Notes: generated by a model not told the origin, from the sequence alone. 64,000 nt of DNA from Maribacter_C sp947494565 (GCF_047345415.1 NZ_JBLFEP010000003.1:124001-188000); one strand, 5' to 3'. Shown: positions 16,728-25,857, numbered from the stretch's first letter. Program-made: numbers and translations.

Positions 16728-19700
16728 ATGAAAAAATCGACGTTTTTACTAGTACTCATTTTCGGACTTGCAATGATCGGTTGCAATGATAGCACAAGAC
16801 CAGGGAAACCAAAAGTTTTGGTCTTCTCAAAAACAATGGGTTTCAAACATGCCTCGATTCCGGCAGGAATAGAAGCGATACAAAAGCTTGGTGTCGAGAA
16901 CGGATTTGAAGTAGATACTACCAAAAATGCGGAATTGTTCACCGAAGAAAACTTGAAGAAGTATTCGAGTATCATCTTTTTGAGCACTACAATGAATGTA
17001 CTCGACCATAAGCAAGAGGCGGCCTTTGAACGTTATATTCAAGCGGGAGGGGGGTATGTTGGCATTCATGCCGCTGCCGATTGTGAATATGATTGGGGCT
17101 GGTATAACAAATTGGTCGGGGCACAATTTTTAAGCCACCCCGCTGGGCAACCTGAAGCTGACTTTATTATAAAGGATAATACCTTCATTGCTACACAACA
17201 CTTCACGGATTCAGTTTGGCATCGTGCGGACGAAATCTACAATTACAAAAGAATAAACCCTGATGTCAATGTTTTGATGACGGTTGATGAATCGACCTAT
17301 GAAGGTGGAGAGAATGGCGATTACCATCCGTTTGCTTGGTACCACGAGTTTGACGGAGGCCGCGCATTTTACACGGGGGCAGGACATACCGATGAAAGTT
17401 ACCAAGAAGAAAAATTCTTGAAGCATATTCTCGGTGGTATTCAGTATGCCATAGGTGATAACCTAGAGTTGGATTATACCAAAGTTACCTCTCAGATTCC
17501 GCCGGATGTCGATCGTTTTTCAAAAATAGTTTTGAGTGAAGGCAAATTTTTCGAACCTACGGAGATGACCATTCTCCCAAACAATGATGTGCTTATTGCA
17601 CAACGCAGAGGTGAACTATTGCGTTACAATGCGGAGACCCAAGAATTAAAGGAGATTGCTAAGTTGGATGTGTATCATAAGACGTTGAACAATCCTGATG
17701 CGAATGCCGAAGAAGGGTTCATGGGCTTGCAAAAAGACCCTAATTACAGTGAAAATAATTGGGTATACGCTTTTTATGCCCCGACCGGAGCAGAAGAAGT
17801 CAACCGGTTGTCGCGTTTCAAGTATAAAGATGGGGTTTGGGATATGGATTCCGAACAGAAAATACTTGATGTCGCCTCCGATCGAGAAATCTGTTGCCAT
17901 ACAGGAGGCTCCATTGCTTTTGGTGGAGATGAGTTGCTCTATCTCTCTACGGGTGACAACTCTACACCTTTTAATGAAAAGGGGGCCAAATATGTCAATG
18001 AGGGCTATGCACCGCTCAATGATCTTCCTGGAAAAAAACAATATGACGCGCGACGCTCTTCTGGGAATACCAATGATTTGAGAGGTAAAATTCTAAGAAT
18101 CAAGGTCAATGAAGATGGCAGTTATGCTATTCCCGAGGGCAATTTATTCCCGGAAGGAACCGCAAAGACCCGTCCTGAGATTTATACGATGGGACATCGC
18201 AACCCATATCGCATTTCCGTCGATTCCAAAAGAGGGTATGTCTATTGGGGAGATGTGGGCCCTGATGCCCGAGAGGATAAACTAGAGACGCGTGGTCCAA
18301 AAGGCTATGATGAAATGAACCAAGCACGTCAGGCAGGTAACTTTGGTTGGCCTTTGTTCATAGGCGACAATAAACCCTATGTGGACTATGACTATGCCAC
18401 TGGTGAAAGCGGAATCACTTTCGATCCCGAAAAACCGATCAATGATTCTAAAAACAATACCGGGTTACGTGAATTACCACCGGCACAATCGGCCTATGCG
18501 TTTTATCCCTACGCGGAGACCTCTGAATTTCCACAGGTCAGCGCCGGAGGTAGAAATGCCATGGCAGGCCCAACCTACTATTCCGATCAATATCCCAATG
18601 GGGGTGGATTGCCGAGCTATTACGATGGGAAAGTCATTGTGTACGACTGGATGCGAGGTTGGATGATGGCCGTACACCTCTTTGAAGATGGAAGTTTTAA
18701 TAAAATGGAACCGTTTTCTTCTGACATCAAAGTTAATAACCTGATCGATATGGAGATGGCGCCTGATGGGCGCATGTACCTTTTGGAATATGGAAGTGGA
18801 TGGTTCAGTCAAAATGACGATTCAGCATTAAGTTATGTCGAATTCAACGGCGGAAACCGTCCTCCGGTTATCGATCACATGATCGTTGACAAAACCTCAG
18901 GAAAGTTACCCTTATCGGTTACGGCCAAAGTAACGGCAGTAGATCGAGAAAATGATACGGTGACCTATATATGGAATTTAGGAAATGGTGAGACCAAGGA
19001 AACTTCGGAGCCGGAAATAGCGTATACCTATGCGGACGCAGGGGAGTATAAGATTTCGGTTGAAGTCAAAGATGCCCGTGGAGAAGCTGCTATGAGTGAG
19101 TCGACGTCCGTTGTAGCGGGTAACTCTAGACCAGAAGTAGCAATTGCTATTACCGGGGGCAATTCTTCCTTTTTCGTACCAGGACAGCCGGTCAACTATA
19201 AGGTCACGGTGACCGATGCCGAAAGTACCTCCATAGACCCTTCCAATATTTTTGTTTCCGTAGATTATTTGGAAGGTATGGACAAGGTAGCCATGTCATT
19301 AGGGCATCAGCAGGTTTCGGCCGTGGTAACGGGGAAAGCCATGACCCTTGCGATGGACTGTAAAACCTGTCACAAGGAGGCGGAGGCGTCCATTGGACCC
19401 AATTATACCGATGTTGCCAAAAAATATAAAGATGATGAGAATGCTATTCCTTATCTACAAAAGAAGATCAAGGAAGGTGGCTCAGGAGTCTGGGGTGATG
19501 TGATGATGGCTGCCCACCCGAATATTACGGCAGATGAAACACGTCAGATCGCTACCTATATTTTATCTCTGGCGGGTGATGTGAACAAGAAACCCTCTTT
19601 ACCACCAACTGGATCGGTAGTGGCAGAGGCTGCTAAACCTGGTAATTTAATGGTGTTGACGGCAAGTTATACCGATGTCGGTGCCGAAGGTTCCGTACCC

Positions 19701-20120
19701 TTGACGGGATCCACCTCTGTAGCCCTCTCGAGTAATACGGTTTTGTGTGATCCTGCCATGAAAACCGAAGGTATGCAAGCGGTAGCGTTCAATGGAATGG
19801 ATCTGTTCTTATTGGCTAAAAAAGATGGATGGGTTCAATTTGGTGAAATCGATCTGACCGGAGTGAAGGCGGTCATCGCTGCAGCAGGTTGGCAAGAAGC
19901 GCCAAAAGTCGCTTATGATTTTGAAGTGAGGGCAGGAGGTCCTGATGGAAAGGTCTTGGGTAAAGGTAGACTGAACCCTGCACCCGGCACCCCGGGAGGC
20001 GCCGCAGTCATACCATTGACCGATACCGTTGACGGTAAAACCGATCTGTATATGACGTATGCCGTGGAGGAAGGGAAAGAGCCTGCACAGATCGCATTGG
20101 TCAATACGACCTTTAACTAA
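16728..20120 (+). CDS. Multidomain lipoprotein: ThuA - PQQ-type sugar dehydrogenase - PKD - cytochrome c
   Basis: A 1130-residue lipoprotein from the ATG at 16728 (signal MKKSTFLLVLIFGLAMIGC); an ATG at 16710 adds six residues. Domains, approximate: ThuA-like glutamine-amidotransferase fold (30-240; VGIHAAADCEYDW), glucose/sorbosone dehydrogenase beta-propeller (255-700; MGHRNPYRI, GPDAREDK), PKD (710-800; IWNLGNG), a class I cytochrome c with CKTCH (codons 19359-19373) and a candidate distal Met in VMMAAHPN, then a C-terminal beta module (975-1130). The natural role is probably oxidation of a sugar or polyol at the cell surface with electrons passing from PQQ to heme. It is a single gene ended by a strong terminator. 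Confidence 0.88.
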   Translation: MKKSTFLLVLIFGLAMIGCNDSTRPGKPKVLVFSKTMGFKHASIPAGIEAIQKLGVENGFEVDTTKNAELFTEENLKKYSSIIFLSTTMNVLDHKQEAAFERYIQAGGGYVGIHAAADCEYDWGWYNKLVGAQFLSHPAGQPEADFIIKDNTFIATQHFTDSVWHRADEIYNYKRINPDVNVLMTVDESTYEGGENGDYHPFAWYHEFDGGRAFYTGAGHTDESYQEEKFLKHILGGIQYAIGDNLELDYTKVTSQIPPDVDRFSKIVLSEGKFFEPTEMTILPNNDVLIAQRRGELLRYNAETQELKEIAKLDVYHKTLNNPDANAEEGFMGLQKDPNYSENNWVYAFYAPTGAEEVNRLSRFKYKDGVWDMDSEQKILDVASDREICCHTGGSIAFGGDELLYLSTGDNSTPFNEKGAKYVNEGYAPLNDLPGKKQYDARRSSGNTNDLRGKILRIKVNEDGSYAIPEGNLFPEGTAKTRPEIYTMGHRNPYRISVDSKRGYVYWGDVGPDAREDKLETRGPKGYDEMNQARQAGNFGWPLFIGDNKPYVDYDYATGESGITFDPEKPINDSKNNTGLRELPPAQSAYAFYPYAETSEFPQVSAGGRNAMAGPTYYSDQYPNGGGLPSYYDGKVIVYDWMRGWMMAVHLFEDGSFNKMEPFSSDIKVNNLIDMEMAPDGRMYLLEYGSGWFSQNDDSALSYVEFNGGNRPPVIDHMIVDKTSGKLPLSVTAKVTAVDRENDTVTYIWNLGNGETKETSEPEIAYTYADAGEYKISVEVKDARGEAAMSESTSVVAGNSRPEVAIAITGGNSSFFVPGQPVNYKVTVTDAESTSIDPSNIFVSVDYLEGMDKVAMSLGHQQVSAVVTGKAMTLAMDCKTCHKEAEASIGPNYTDVAKKYKDDENAIPYLQKKIKEGGSGVWGDVMMAAHPNITADETRQIATYILSLAGDVNKKPSLPPTGSVVAEAAKPGNLMVLTASYTDVGAEGSVPLTGSTSVALSSNTVLCDPAMKTEGMQAVAFNGMDLFLLAKKDGWVQFGEIDLTGVKAVIAAAGWQEAPKVAYDFEVRAGGPDGKVLGKGRLNPAPGTPGGAAVIPLTDTVDGKTDLYMTYAVEEGKEPAQIALVNTTFN

Positions 20121-20144
20121 TGAGATGATATGAATTTAGGTATA

Positions 20145-20174
20145 AGCATCCGGCCTAGTCGGATGCTTTTTTTA
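20145..20174 (+). terminator. Rho-independent terminator
   Basis: An eight-base stem (AGCATCCG / CGGATGCT) with a seven-base loop is followed by a run of seven Ts, 25 bases after the stop of the ThuA/PQQ gene. Confidence 0.9.
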
Positions 20175-20186
20175 TTTTAGGGTATT

Positions 20187-20765
20187 ATGATCACCAATAC
20201 GACGAGACGATTTTGGTATACTTTGTTGATGTCGCTTGCCTTTTTCATACGTAACCGCGGCATGCGCAAGTGGTTTTGGATTCCACTGGTGATTATCGGC
20301 ATCGGATTTCTTCTTCCGCAGCATATGATTATCCCCGTTGAGAATGCGACTACCAATAGCTGGAGTGAGAAATCGTTTTGGGCCTATCCTTGGGGCAGTT
20401 CCATTACCCATAAGGGAATTGACATCTTTGCTCCAAAAGGTACGGCTGTGATTGCGGCTACGAACGGTATTGTCATTTATACCCATGAGGGCGGAAAGGG
20501 AGGTAAATCGGTAATGGTATTGGGACCCAAATGGCGTTTTCATTACTACGCGCATTTAGATGAGATCAAAACGTTTACTTTCAAACCGTTAGGTCGTGGT
20601 GCTGTCTTAGGAACTGTTGGCGATACAGGGAACGCAAAGGGAAAACCCCCACATCTGCATTATGCGATAACCACGCCTTTCCCTTATCCAAATCTGTATG
20701 ATGAAGTTTCGGTCCAGGGATGGAAACGCATGTTTTATTTAAACCCCGACATTTGGTTGCGCTGA
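20187..20765 (+). CDS. M23 family metallopeptidase (membrane-anchored)
   Basis: A 192-residue protein with an N-terminal membrane anchor (residues 28-45, WFWIPLVIIGIGFLLP) and an M23 (LytM-type) peptidase domain. Zinc ligands are visible in HKGIDIF (HxxxD) and HLHY (HxH). Such enzymes cut peptidoglycan cross-bridges or bind cell wall. The ATG at 20187 is the longest start; ATGs at 20229 and 20262 would keep the anchor. It follows directly after the terminator of the previous gene. Confidence 0.85.
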   Translation: MITNTTRRFWYTLLMSLAFFIRNRGMRKWFWIPLVIIGIGFLLPQHMIIPVENATTNSWSEKSFWAYPWGSSITHKGIDIFAPKGTAVIAATNGIVIYTHEGGKGGKSVMVLGPKWRFHYYAHLDEIKTFTFKPLGRGAVLGTVGDTGNAKGKPPHLHYAITTPFPYPNLYDEVSVQGWKRMFYLNPDIWLR

Positions 20766-20858
20766 GTACAAGACTATTATTGATAACCACGGGTTTCAAA
20801 CCAGAGTATATCGAGTAAGCCGTCTTTTGGCTCAAAGATGGTTTTATCATATTACAAT

Positions 20859-20866
20859 TACCTTTG
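20859..20866 (+). promoter_or_regulatory. -7 element TACCTTTG
   Basis: An exact TAnnTTTG match sits 29 bases before the ATG at 20896. No well-placed TTG/TTTG -33 box was found. It supports 20896 rather than 20827 as the start of the small gene. Confidence 0.45.
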
Positions 20867-20895
20867 TGAAAGAAGTTGAGCCAAAACTGTATTAT

Positions 20896-21198
20896 ATGAA
20901 CGTAATAACTTCGTATTCGGAATTTGAAGAAACCTTAATTGATGACGAACCGAACGTCAAATGGCCCGAAGCTCTAAAAGCGATGTGGTATGACGCGAAT
21001 GGAAATTGGGCAGCTTCTCACGATATTGCCCAAGAAATGCATACTAGACTAGGTAGTTGGATACATGCATACCTACACAGAAAAGAAGGGGATGAGTGGA
21101 ATGCCGGATATTGGTATCGGCAGGCGAACCAGCCGTTTCCGAAAATGACATTGGCCCAAGAACATCGTGAAATCACTGATTTTATACTAAATCAATAG
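20896..21198 (+). CDS. Hypothetical 100-residue protein
   Basis: A small soluble protein rich in Trp and His (KWPEALKAMWYDANGNW, DEWNAGYWYRQANQPFP). The start at 20896 is chosen over 20827 because a TACCTTTG promoter element lies between them. The type is familiar from many marine bacteria as an uncharacterised 'hypothetical' with a conserved WNAGYWY segment, but I know no function. Its stop overlaps the end of the convergent NIPSNAP gene by seven bases. Confidence 0.7.
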   Translation: MNVITSYSEFEETLIDDEPNVKWPEALKAMWYDANGNWAASHDIAQEMHTRLGSWIHAYLHRKEGDEWNAGYWYRQANQPFPKMTLAQEHREITDFILNQ

Positions 21199-21966
21199 TC
21201 CGAGTATTCCGTGGGATATAAAAGTCTGGTATCATTACGGGAGACCGTGTTTTGGTATTTGGGCATGACTTTGAGTTTGGACCAAGTGGGGGAGTCGACA
21301 AAATTCTTCCAATTGGCATCTCTCGTTTCTTGATCTTTATGTGTAGTCATGTACATCAGATTGGGCATTTGACTGCCGGATAGCACTTCTGCGTAAAAGA
21401 CGGCATTAAAATCCAATTCGTCGAACAGTTGAACCTCACCGCCTGCATTGAACATGTCCACTTTTTTTCGGTACAGCGATTCCGTGGCAGCCTCGTAACT
21501 TCTTAGCTCATAAATACGGTCTTTGCGGGGCCCGTCTAACTTGGAAGGACTCATTTTCGGCATTTCCACAAAAGCCTTCATCAGTACGGATTCGATTCGA
21601 CTGTACGGGGGGGCGTCATGCGGAGCTTCAAGGTAGGCCGCTCCCTTTTCCATATGGGTTCGATCTTTCATAAGCGTATCGTCCAAAAGACTGAATTGTG
21701 CCATTGAATTGAACGGTATCAAAACGTAGGTCATTTTTGGGGTTTCCGAATCTGTAGGTCTTGGTTTGAATACGCCCACGTTTTGGATGTCGAGTTTTTT
21801 TTTAAGCTGGTAAAAAGGCATCTTTGAGATAGGCATCTGTGGTCTTTTGTTGTGCTTCTGTATCAAAAGAGTAGATCTTGAGTTGATAATACTCACGTGC
21901 TTGTGAAAAACCTTGCATAATCGCCAATAAAAAAACACAACAGATAAAGGGTTTGATACGTCTCAT
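21192..21966 (-). pseudogene. NIPSNAP family protein, frameshifted
   Basis: The gene should start at the ATG at 21966 with a signal peptide (MRRIKPFICCVFLLAIMQGF) followed by AREYYQLKIYSF, the usual opening of exported NIPSNAP-like proteins. This frame meets TAA at 21804-21806, but the next frame continues in register as KKLDIQNVGVFKPRPT and runs to 21192 through two ferredoxin-like NIPSNAP repeats (IYELRSYEAATESLYRKKV in the second). One base too many lies around 21800-21816, next to runs of nine A and five T on the coding strand. Options: a recent inactivating mutation, a sequencing error, or +1 recoding at GCT-TAA. The body of the gene looks otherwise intact. It is last in the run after the GNAT gene. 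Confidence 0.8.
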
Positions 21967-21978
21967 AAGATCGAATTT

Positions 21979-22440
21979 TTAGAAAGATACATTTTTTTTG
22001 AAACAGACGCTGTTTTCTACGTCAGTATACGGTCCATAATTGGGGATACTCTTGTAGCCATTTTTGGTGTATAGCGCGATGGCTTCAGGTTGTCTTTTTC
22101 CGGTTTCCAATACACAGGCGGAGTTGCCTAGCTCAGCGGCCCATTTTTCAAGTTCGTGAAGCACTTTTGAAGCGATGCCCTTTCCCCGGTATTGTGGGGG
22201 CACGTACATGCGTTTGACTTCCATTACATCCGTATCGTGTTCTTTTAGTGCACCACAACCGACTGCCACTCCATCTAAATAAGCCACTACCGTCTGGTGT
22301 AGTGAATCGATACCATTGAATTGGTGATAGAAGGCATGATCCTCACCGTCACGTTGACCCAAATCAGCATCTAGTTTTGAAACGAGATGTGCAAAATCAT
22401 GGTTTTTGAAATCGGTTCGGACCAAGTGTATCATAGTCAT
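21979..22440 (-). CDS. GNAT family N-acetyltransferase
   Basis: A 153-residue acetyltransferase. The acetyl-CoA motif A is VPPQYRGKGIASKVL (residues ~96-110; Q/RxxGxG/A), preceded by the strand VMEVKRMYV and followed by NGYKSIPNY. The acceptor is unknown. It begins three bases after the stop of the metallophosphatase gene, so the two are coupled. Confidence 0.85.
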   Translation of the reverse strand: MTMIHLVRTDFKNHDFAHLVSKLDADLGQRDGEDHAFYHQFNGIDSLHQTVVAYLDGVAVGCGALKEHDTDVMEVKRMYVPPQYRGKGIASKVLHELEKWAAELGNSACVLETGKRQPEAIALYTKNGYKSIPNYGPYTDVENSVCFKKNVSF

Positions 22441-22443
22441 CTT

Positions 22444-23355
22444 TTAAACTTTTATAGAGACCCCATTTGAGCTTAGATTGGCCAAGTCGTCAAAATAAAA
22501 ATCGATTCGCCCTAAATTGATTCCAAAACAACCGACCTGATTAACAAGTACCTCTTTATCGCTCTTGTTTTTAACAATAGTTGGCTTGTCCAAAAAGGTA
22601 TGGGTATGACCGCCGATAATCAAATCGGTGTATTCGGTTTTTTTGGCCAGTGTGAGATCGTTGGGTTTGGTCTCGGATTCATAATCATAACCTAGGTGTG
22701 AAAGGCATATGATCACATCGCATTTTTCGTATACTTTCAACTGCTTTTCGGCATCTTGTGCCAACGCATAAGGATACATATATCGGGTCTCTTTGTACAG
22801 TTCTTTGTTGACAAGCCCTTTTAATTCAATACCGATGCCATATACCCCTATTTTGAGACCATCGAGTATGAAGACCTTGCTTCGCTGTACGTGCCCGTCC
22901 ATTAGCGTATTCTTGAAATCATAATTGGCACACAGTAAGTCGAAATTAGCATGCGGAAGCTGGGCATACAGGCCATCTACCCCGTTATCAAAATCATGGT
23001 TGCCGATTGTCGCCGCATCATAGTTGAGCATACTCATCAATTTAAATTCCAGTTCCCCGCCATAAAAATTGAAATAGGGGGTACCCTGAAAGTAATCGCC
23101 AGCGTCAAAAAGGAGCGTATTCGGGTTTTCCTTCCGAATAGAATCGACCAAAGCGGCCCGTCTAGCAAGTCCACCTAAATTAGGGTACAATGAATGGTCT
23201 TTCGGAAAGGCATCGATATGACTGTGCACATCATTGGTGTGTAAAATGGTGATATGCTTTTCGTTTCCGACGGAACAAGAACCAAGGGATAGTCCCCCTA
23301 GACCTGTTAAGGCGGTAGCCGCCGTAGTATTTTTGATGAAATTCCTTCTTTTCAT
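22444..23355 (-). CDS. 5'-nucleotidase N-terminal domain, metallophosphatase (Tat-type signal)
   Basis: A 303-residue exported metallophosphatase corresponding to the catalytic half of UshA-type 5'-nucleotidases. The N-terminus has a twin-arginine motif (KRRNFIKN) and a lipobox-like LGSC. Metal ligands: TNDVHSHI (DxH), DAGDYF, GNHDFD, and GGHTHTF. The substrate-specificity half is encoded separately by the upstream gene (23467-24231), a split known in flavobacteria. It probably removes phosphate from nucleotides outside the cytoplasm. Confidence 0.88.
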   Translation of the reverse strand: MKRRNFIKNTTAATALTGLGGLSLGSCSVGNEKHITILHTNDVHSHIDAFPKDHSLYPNLGGLARRAALVDSIRKENPNTLLFDAGDYFQGTPYFNFYGGELEFKLMSMLNYDAATIGNHDFDNGVDGLYAQLPHANFDLLCANYDFKNTLMDGHVQRSKVFILDGLKIGVYGIGIELKGLVNKELYKETRYMYPYALAQDAEKQLKVYEKCDVIICLSHLGYDYESETKPNDLTLAKKTEYTDLIIGGHTHTFLDKPTIVKNKSDKEVLVNQVGCFGINLGRIDFYFDDLANLSSNGVSIKV

Positions 23356-23466
23356 TTACTCTGTAATCGAAATTAATAGGTCTTGACGCTAAGCTGTCCT
23401 GCAGGGTGCGACGATTTGATGCTTTTACTTTATTTCAAATGCTTTAAGAGCGTGTTCCAAGATTGT

Positions 23467-24231
23467 TTACTTCAGTTTTATAAAACGGTCATCAACAGAT
23501 GCCTTAAGCGTATCCACCTTTCGAAAATAGTCGATCATGGCGTTACGGATAAGGTAGTTTAGATTATGGACGGTTTCCGCCTCTTTAAAGAATACCATAT
23601 CGTCTCCACCTGAAACCAAATAATCCGAAGTGGCTACACGGTATTTTCTATCCGTATCCAATGGCTTTCCTCCAATTCGTATGGACTTGATCGTTCCTGA
23701 TGACCCTAGTACAATTTGCATTCCGGCAATCGGGTGGGCCCTTCCAGAGGCACTCAAGAATTCCGCCAATTCCATAATGGCGTTACCGTCCATGGTAACA
23801 ACGGCTATGGAGTTCTCAAAAGGCATGACCTCATAGGCCGTTTTGGCCGAGACATTTCCCTTGGAAATAACGGAACGTATTCCTCCGTGATTCAATACCA
23901 CTAAGTCAATTTTCTTTCCGGTCCGCGATTTGAATATGGGACTGGCTTCCGATAAGAGTATGTCGGCCATCAGGTTTCCCGCTGAGGTATTGTACGCGCC
24001 ATCTTCTTTTGTAATCAGCTTAGGTGCGTAGGCCAATGTACTATCAAGCACTTCTTTGACGCGCTCGCGATAGGGGAGAATGTATGCTTCTATAGCCTCA
24101 GCTTTCGAAAGCGCGCTATCAACTGGTAGCTGGGCCGACTCAATTTTTGAAAGACCTACAGGACCTTGCCTACAGGATGTAATTAGACTTAAAGTTATAA
24201 ATATAACAAAATGTTGTATTTTTAAACTCAT
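23467..24231 (-). CDS. 5'-nucleotidase C-terminal domain lipoprotein
   Basis: From the ATG at 24231 it has 254 residues and a lipoprotein signal (MSLKIQHFVIFITLSLITSC). The frame continues upstream to 24333 but that region overlaps the divergent gene. It carries the 5'-nucleotidase C-terminal domain: GNLMADILL, NHGGIR, the F-containing substrate loop MPFENSI, and SDYLVSGGDDM. It lacks any metallophosphatase domain; that is supplied by the next gene, 111 bases downstream. The two products probably form one enzyme. Confidence 0.88.
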   Translation of the reverse strand: MSLKIQHFVIFITLSLITSCRQGPVGLSKIESAQLPVDSALSKAEAIEAYILPYRERVKEVLDSTLAYAPKLITKEDGAYNTSAGNLMADILLSEASPIFKSRTGKKIDLVVLNHGGIRSVISKGNVSAKTAYEVMPFENSIAVVTMDGNAIMELAEFLSASGRAHPIAGMQIVLGSSGTIKSIRIGGKPLDTDRKYRVATSDYLVSGGDDMVFFKEAETVHNLNYLIRNAMIDYFRKVDTLKASVDDRFIKLK

Positions 24232-24271
24232 AAATGGTACTATCTTGCATCCATAATATGCATGGATATTC

Positions 24272-24293
24272 TTTACATTTGTGGAAATGTAAA
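24272..24293. promoter_or_regulatory. Dyad TTTACATTT-GTGG-AAATGTAAA over a -7 element
   Basis: Perfect nine-base arms with a four-base spacer end six bases before the ATG at 24299. The left arm contains TACATTTG (24274-24281), an exact -7 element for the plus-strand gene. It could be an operator covering the promoter, or an RNA hairpin in the leader. No good -33 box is visible. Confidence 0.4.
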
Positions 24294-24298
24294 AATAC

Positions 24299-24832
24299 AT
24301 GTTTAAGGGGATAAAAGATAAATTTAAGTACAAATCAGGGCTTAAATTCTTGAAAGATCAATTGAAGCAACCGTTTCCCGAAGTAAAACGGAAAAAGGGT
24401 ATTACGGCAATAGCGTGCCTAGTAGATTTAGACAGCTTTGAGAACGCCAATCTTTTTTATGAATTCGTAGATGAATTTTCATTGCGTCCAAATGCGGTAA
24501 AAATAATTGGCTATAAAAATTATTACGATAAGAATTCGCCATATGCCACACCTGTTTTTTCAGATAAGGACTTGGGGTGGAACGGGGCCATCGAGAATAG
24601 CTATGTGCTTGAATTCTTAAGTCGGGAATATGATTTACTTGTCAACTATTACACGGTCGACAATTTGTTGTTACAGTTGATGAGCGTAAAGACAAGGGCG
24701 AGGGTCAGAGTTGGGTTTATGGAAGTGGATGAACAATACAATGATCTGATTTTGGCGACGCCGATGAACGATTTTAAAACATTTAAACAAGAGCTTAAGA
24801 AATACTTGCGAGTTCTGAATGAAATAAACTAA
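24299..24832 (+). CDS. Conserved flavobacterial protein (DUF6913-like)
   Basis: A 177-residue soluble protein with a basic N-terminus (MFKGIKDKFKYKSG) and an alpha/beta pattern (ITAIACLVDLDSFENANLFYEF, YDLLVNYY, RVRVGFMEVD). From memory this corresponds to the DUF6913 family found upstream of dapA in many flavobacteria; its role is unknown. Its stop overlaps the dapA start by one base (TAATG), so translation is coupled. Confidence 0.75.
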   Translation: MFKGIKDKFKYKSGLKFLKDQLKQPFPEVKRKKGITAIACLVDLDSFENANLFYEFVDEFSLRPNAVKIIGYKNYYDKNSPYATPVFSDKDLGWNGAIENSYVLEFLSREYDLLVNYYTVDNLLLQLMSVKTRARVRVGFMEVDEQYNDLILATPMNDFKTFKQELKKYLRVLNEIN

Positions 24833-25722
24833 TGAAAGAGTTGATAGGTACGGGTGTTGCTTTGGTAACCCCATTCAAAACTGATTTCTCGATTGACACA
24901 AAAGCGTTGAAACGCATTGTCAATTATTGTATTGAAGGTGGCGTAGATTATCTTGTGGTGCTTGGTACAACAGGCGAGTCTGTCACATTGAACAAGGCCG
25001 AGAAGCAGTTGGTTATGGAGACCGTTGTGGAAGCAAACGAGGGAAGGTTGCCTTTGGTACTGGGTATTGGAGGCAATAGTACCTATCGGGTGGCGCACGA
25101 GGTACAGTCCTTTCAATCCGATGATTTCGATGCCATACTTTCGGTATCCCCATACTACAATAAGCCTACCCAAGAAGGCATTTATCAACATTTCAAGGCC
25201 ATTTCCGAAGTGGCAACAAAACCGATTATCTTATACAATGTACCTGGTAGGACTGGCAGTAATATGCTCCCTGAAACAGTGATGCGCCTAGCGAACGACT
25301 TTGACAATATCGTGGGAATCAAGGAAGCTATCGGCGACATGGCCCAAGTAAAGGACATTATCGCGCAAAAACCATCTGATTTTCTGGTGATCTCCGGTGA
25401 TGATGGTACCGCCCTAGAAACAGTTCTGGCCGGGGGCTCTGGCGTAATATCGGTCTTAGGGCAAGGGTTGCCTACTGAATTTTCGCAAATGATCAAAGCC
25501 GGATTGGAAAACGATAGTTCCACGGCTATTCAGTTGCATGATAAAATGAATTCGGGGATGTCCTTGATCTTCGATGAAGGGAATCCAGCAGGAATCAAAT
25601 CAATTTTCGAGGTCTTGGGACTTTGTACGGCCACGGTACGATTACCTCTTGTGGAAGCGACCCCGGCATTAAAGCAGAAAATCGGTTTGTTTGTGAAACC
25701 ATTCTTGGAAGTGACCGCCTAA
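24832..25722 (+). CDS. dapA: 4-hydroxy-tetrahydrodipicolinate synthase
   Basis: A 296-residue TIM-barrel aldolase that condenses pyruvate with aspartate semialdehyde in lysine/diaminopimelate synthesis. The family motifs are present: LGTTGESVTL (residues 43-52), YNVPGRTGSNM with the catalytic Tyr, and VGIKEAIGD with the Schiff-base Lys near residue 163. Length is normal. It is coupled to the preceding DUF6913-like gene by a one-base overlap. Confidence 0.97.
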   Translation: MKELIGTGVALVTPFKTDFSIDTKALKRIVNYCIEGGVDYLVVLGTTGESVTLNKAEKQLVMETVVEANEGRLPLVLGIGGNSTYRVAHEVQSFQSDDFDAILSVSPYYNKPTQEGIYQHFKAISEVATKPIILYNVPGRTGSNMLPETVMRLANDFDNIVGIKEAIGDMAQVKDIIAQKPSDFLVISGDDGTALETVLAGGSGVISVLGQGLPTEFSQMIKAGLENDSSTAIQLHDKMNSGMSLIFDEGNPAGIKSIFEVLGLCTATVRLPLVEATPALKQKIGLFVKPFLEVTA

Positions 25723-25833
25723 TCTTCTTTTCCTACTACGTTAAATGTTAGCTAAATATGTTGCCCTGACCAACGTAGGGGTATACTTTTGACAAGGGTG
25801 GAGCAACTATTTTTTAAATCCACCGTTTATCCG

Positions 25834-25841
25834 TAATTTTG
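25834..25841 (+). promoter_or_regulatory. -7 element TAATTTTG upstream of bamD
   Basis: An exact TAnnTTTG match whose inferred start point lies near 25845. That leaves a short leader before the ATG at 25858 and would exclude the ATG at 25846. The -33 box is poor. Confidence 0.45.
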
Positions 25842-25857
25842 CAAAATGTTTTTTAAT

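Noticed and set aside
16613..16987. 124-residue minus-strand frame upstream of and inside the ThuA gene
   Set aside because: Low-complexity hydrophobic shadow overlapping the signal peptide and ThuA domain of the plus-strand gene.
24232..24333. N-terminal extension of the 5'-nucleotidase C-terminal protein
   Set aside because: It would run through the divergent promoter and overlap the next gene; the ATG at 24231 gives a lipoprotein signal.
25723..25800. Terminator after dapA
   Set aside because: Only a seven-base stem with a loop of more than 30 bases and no T-tract.
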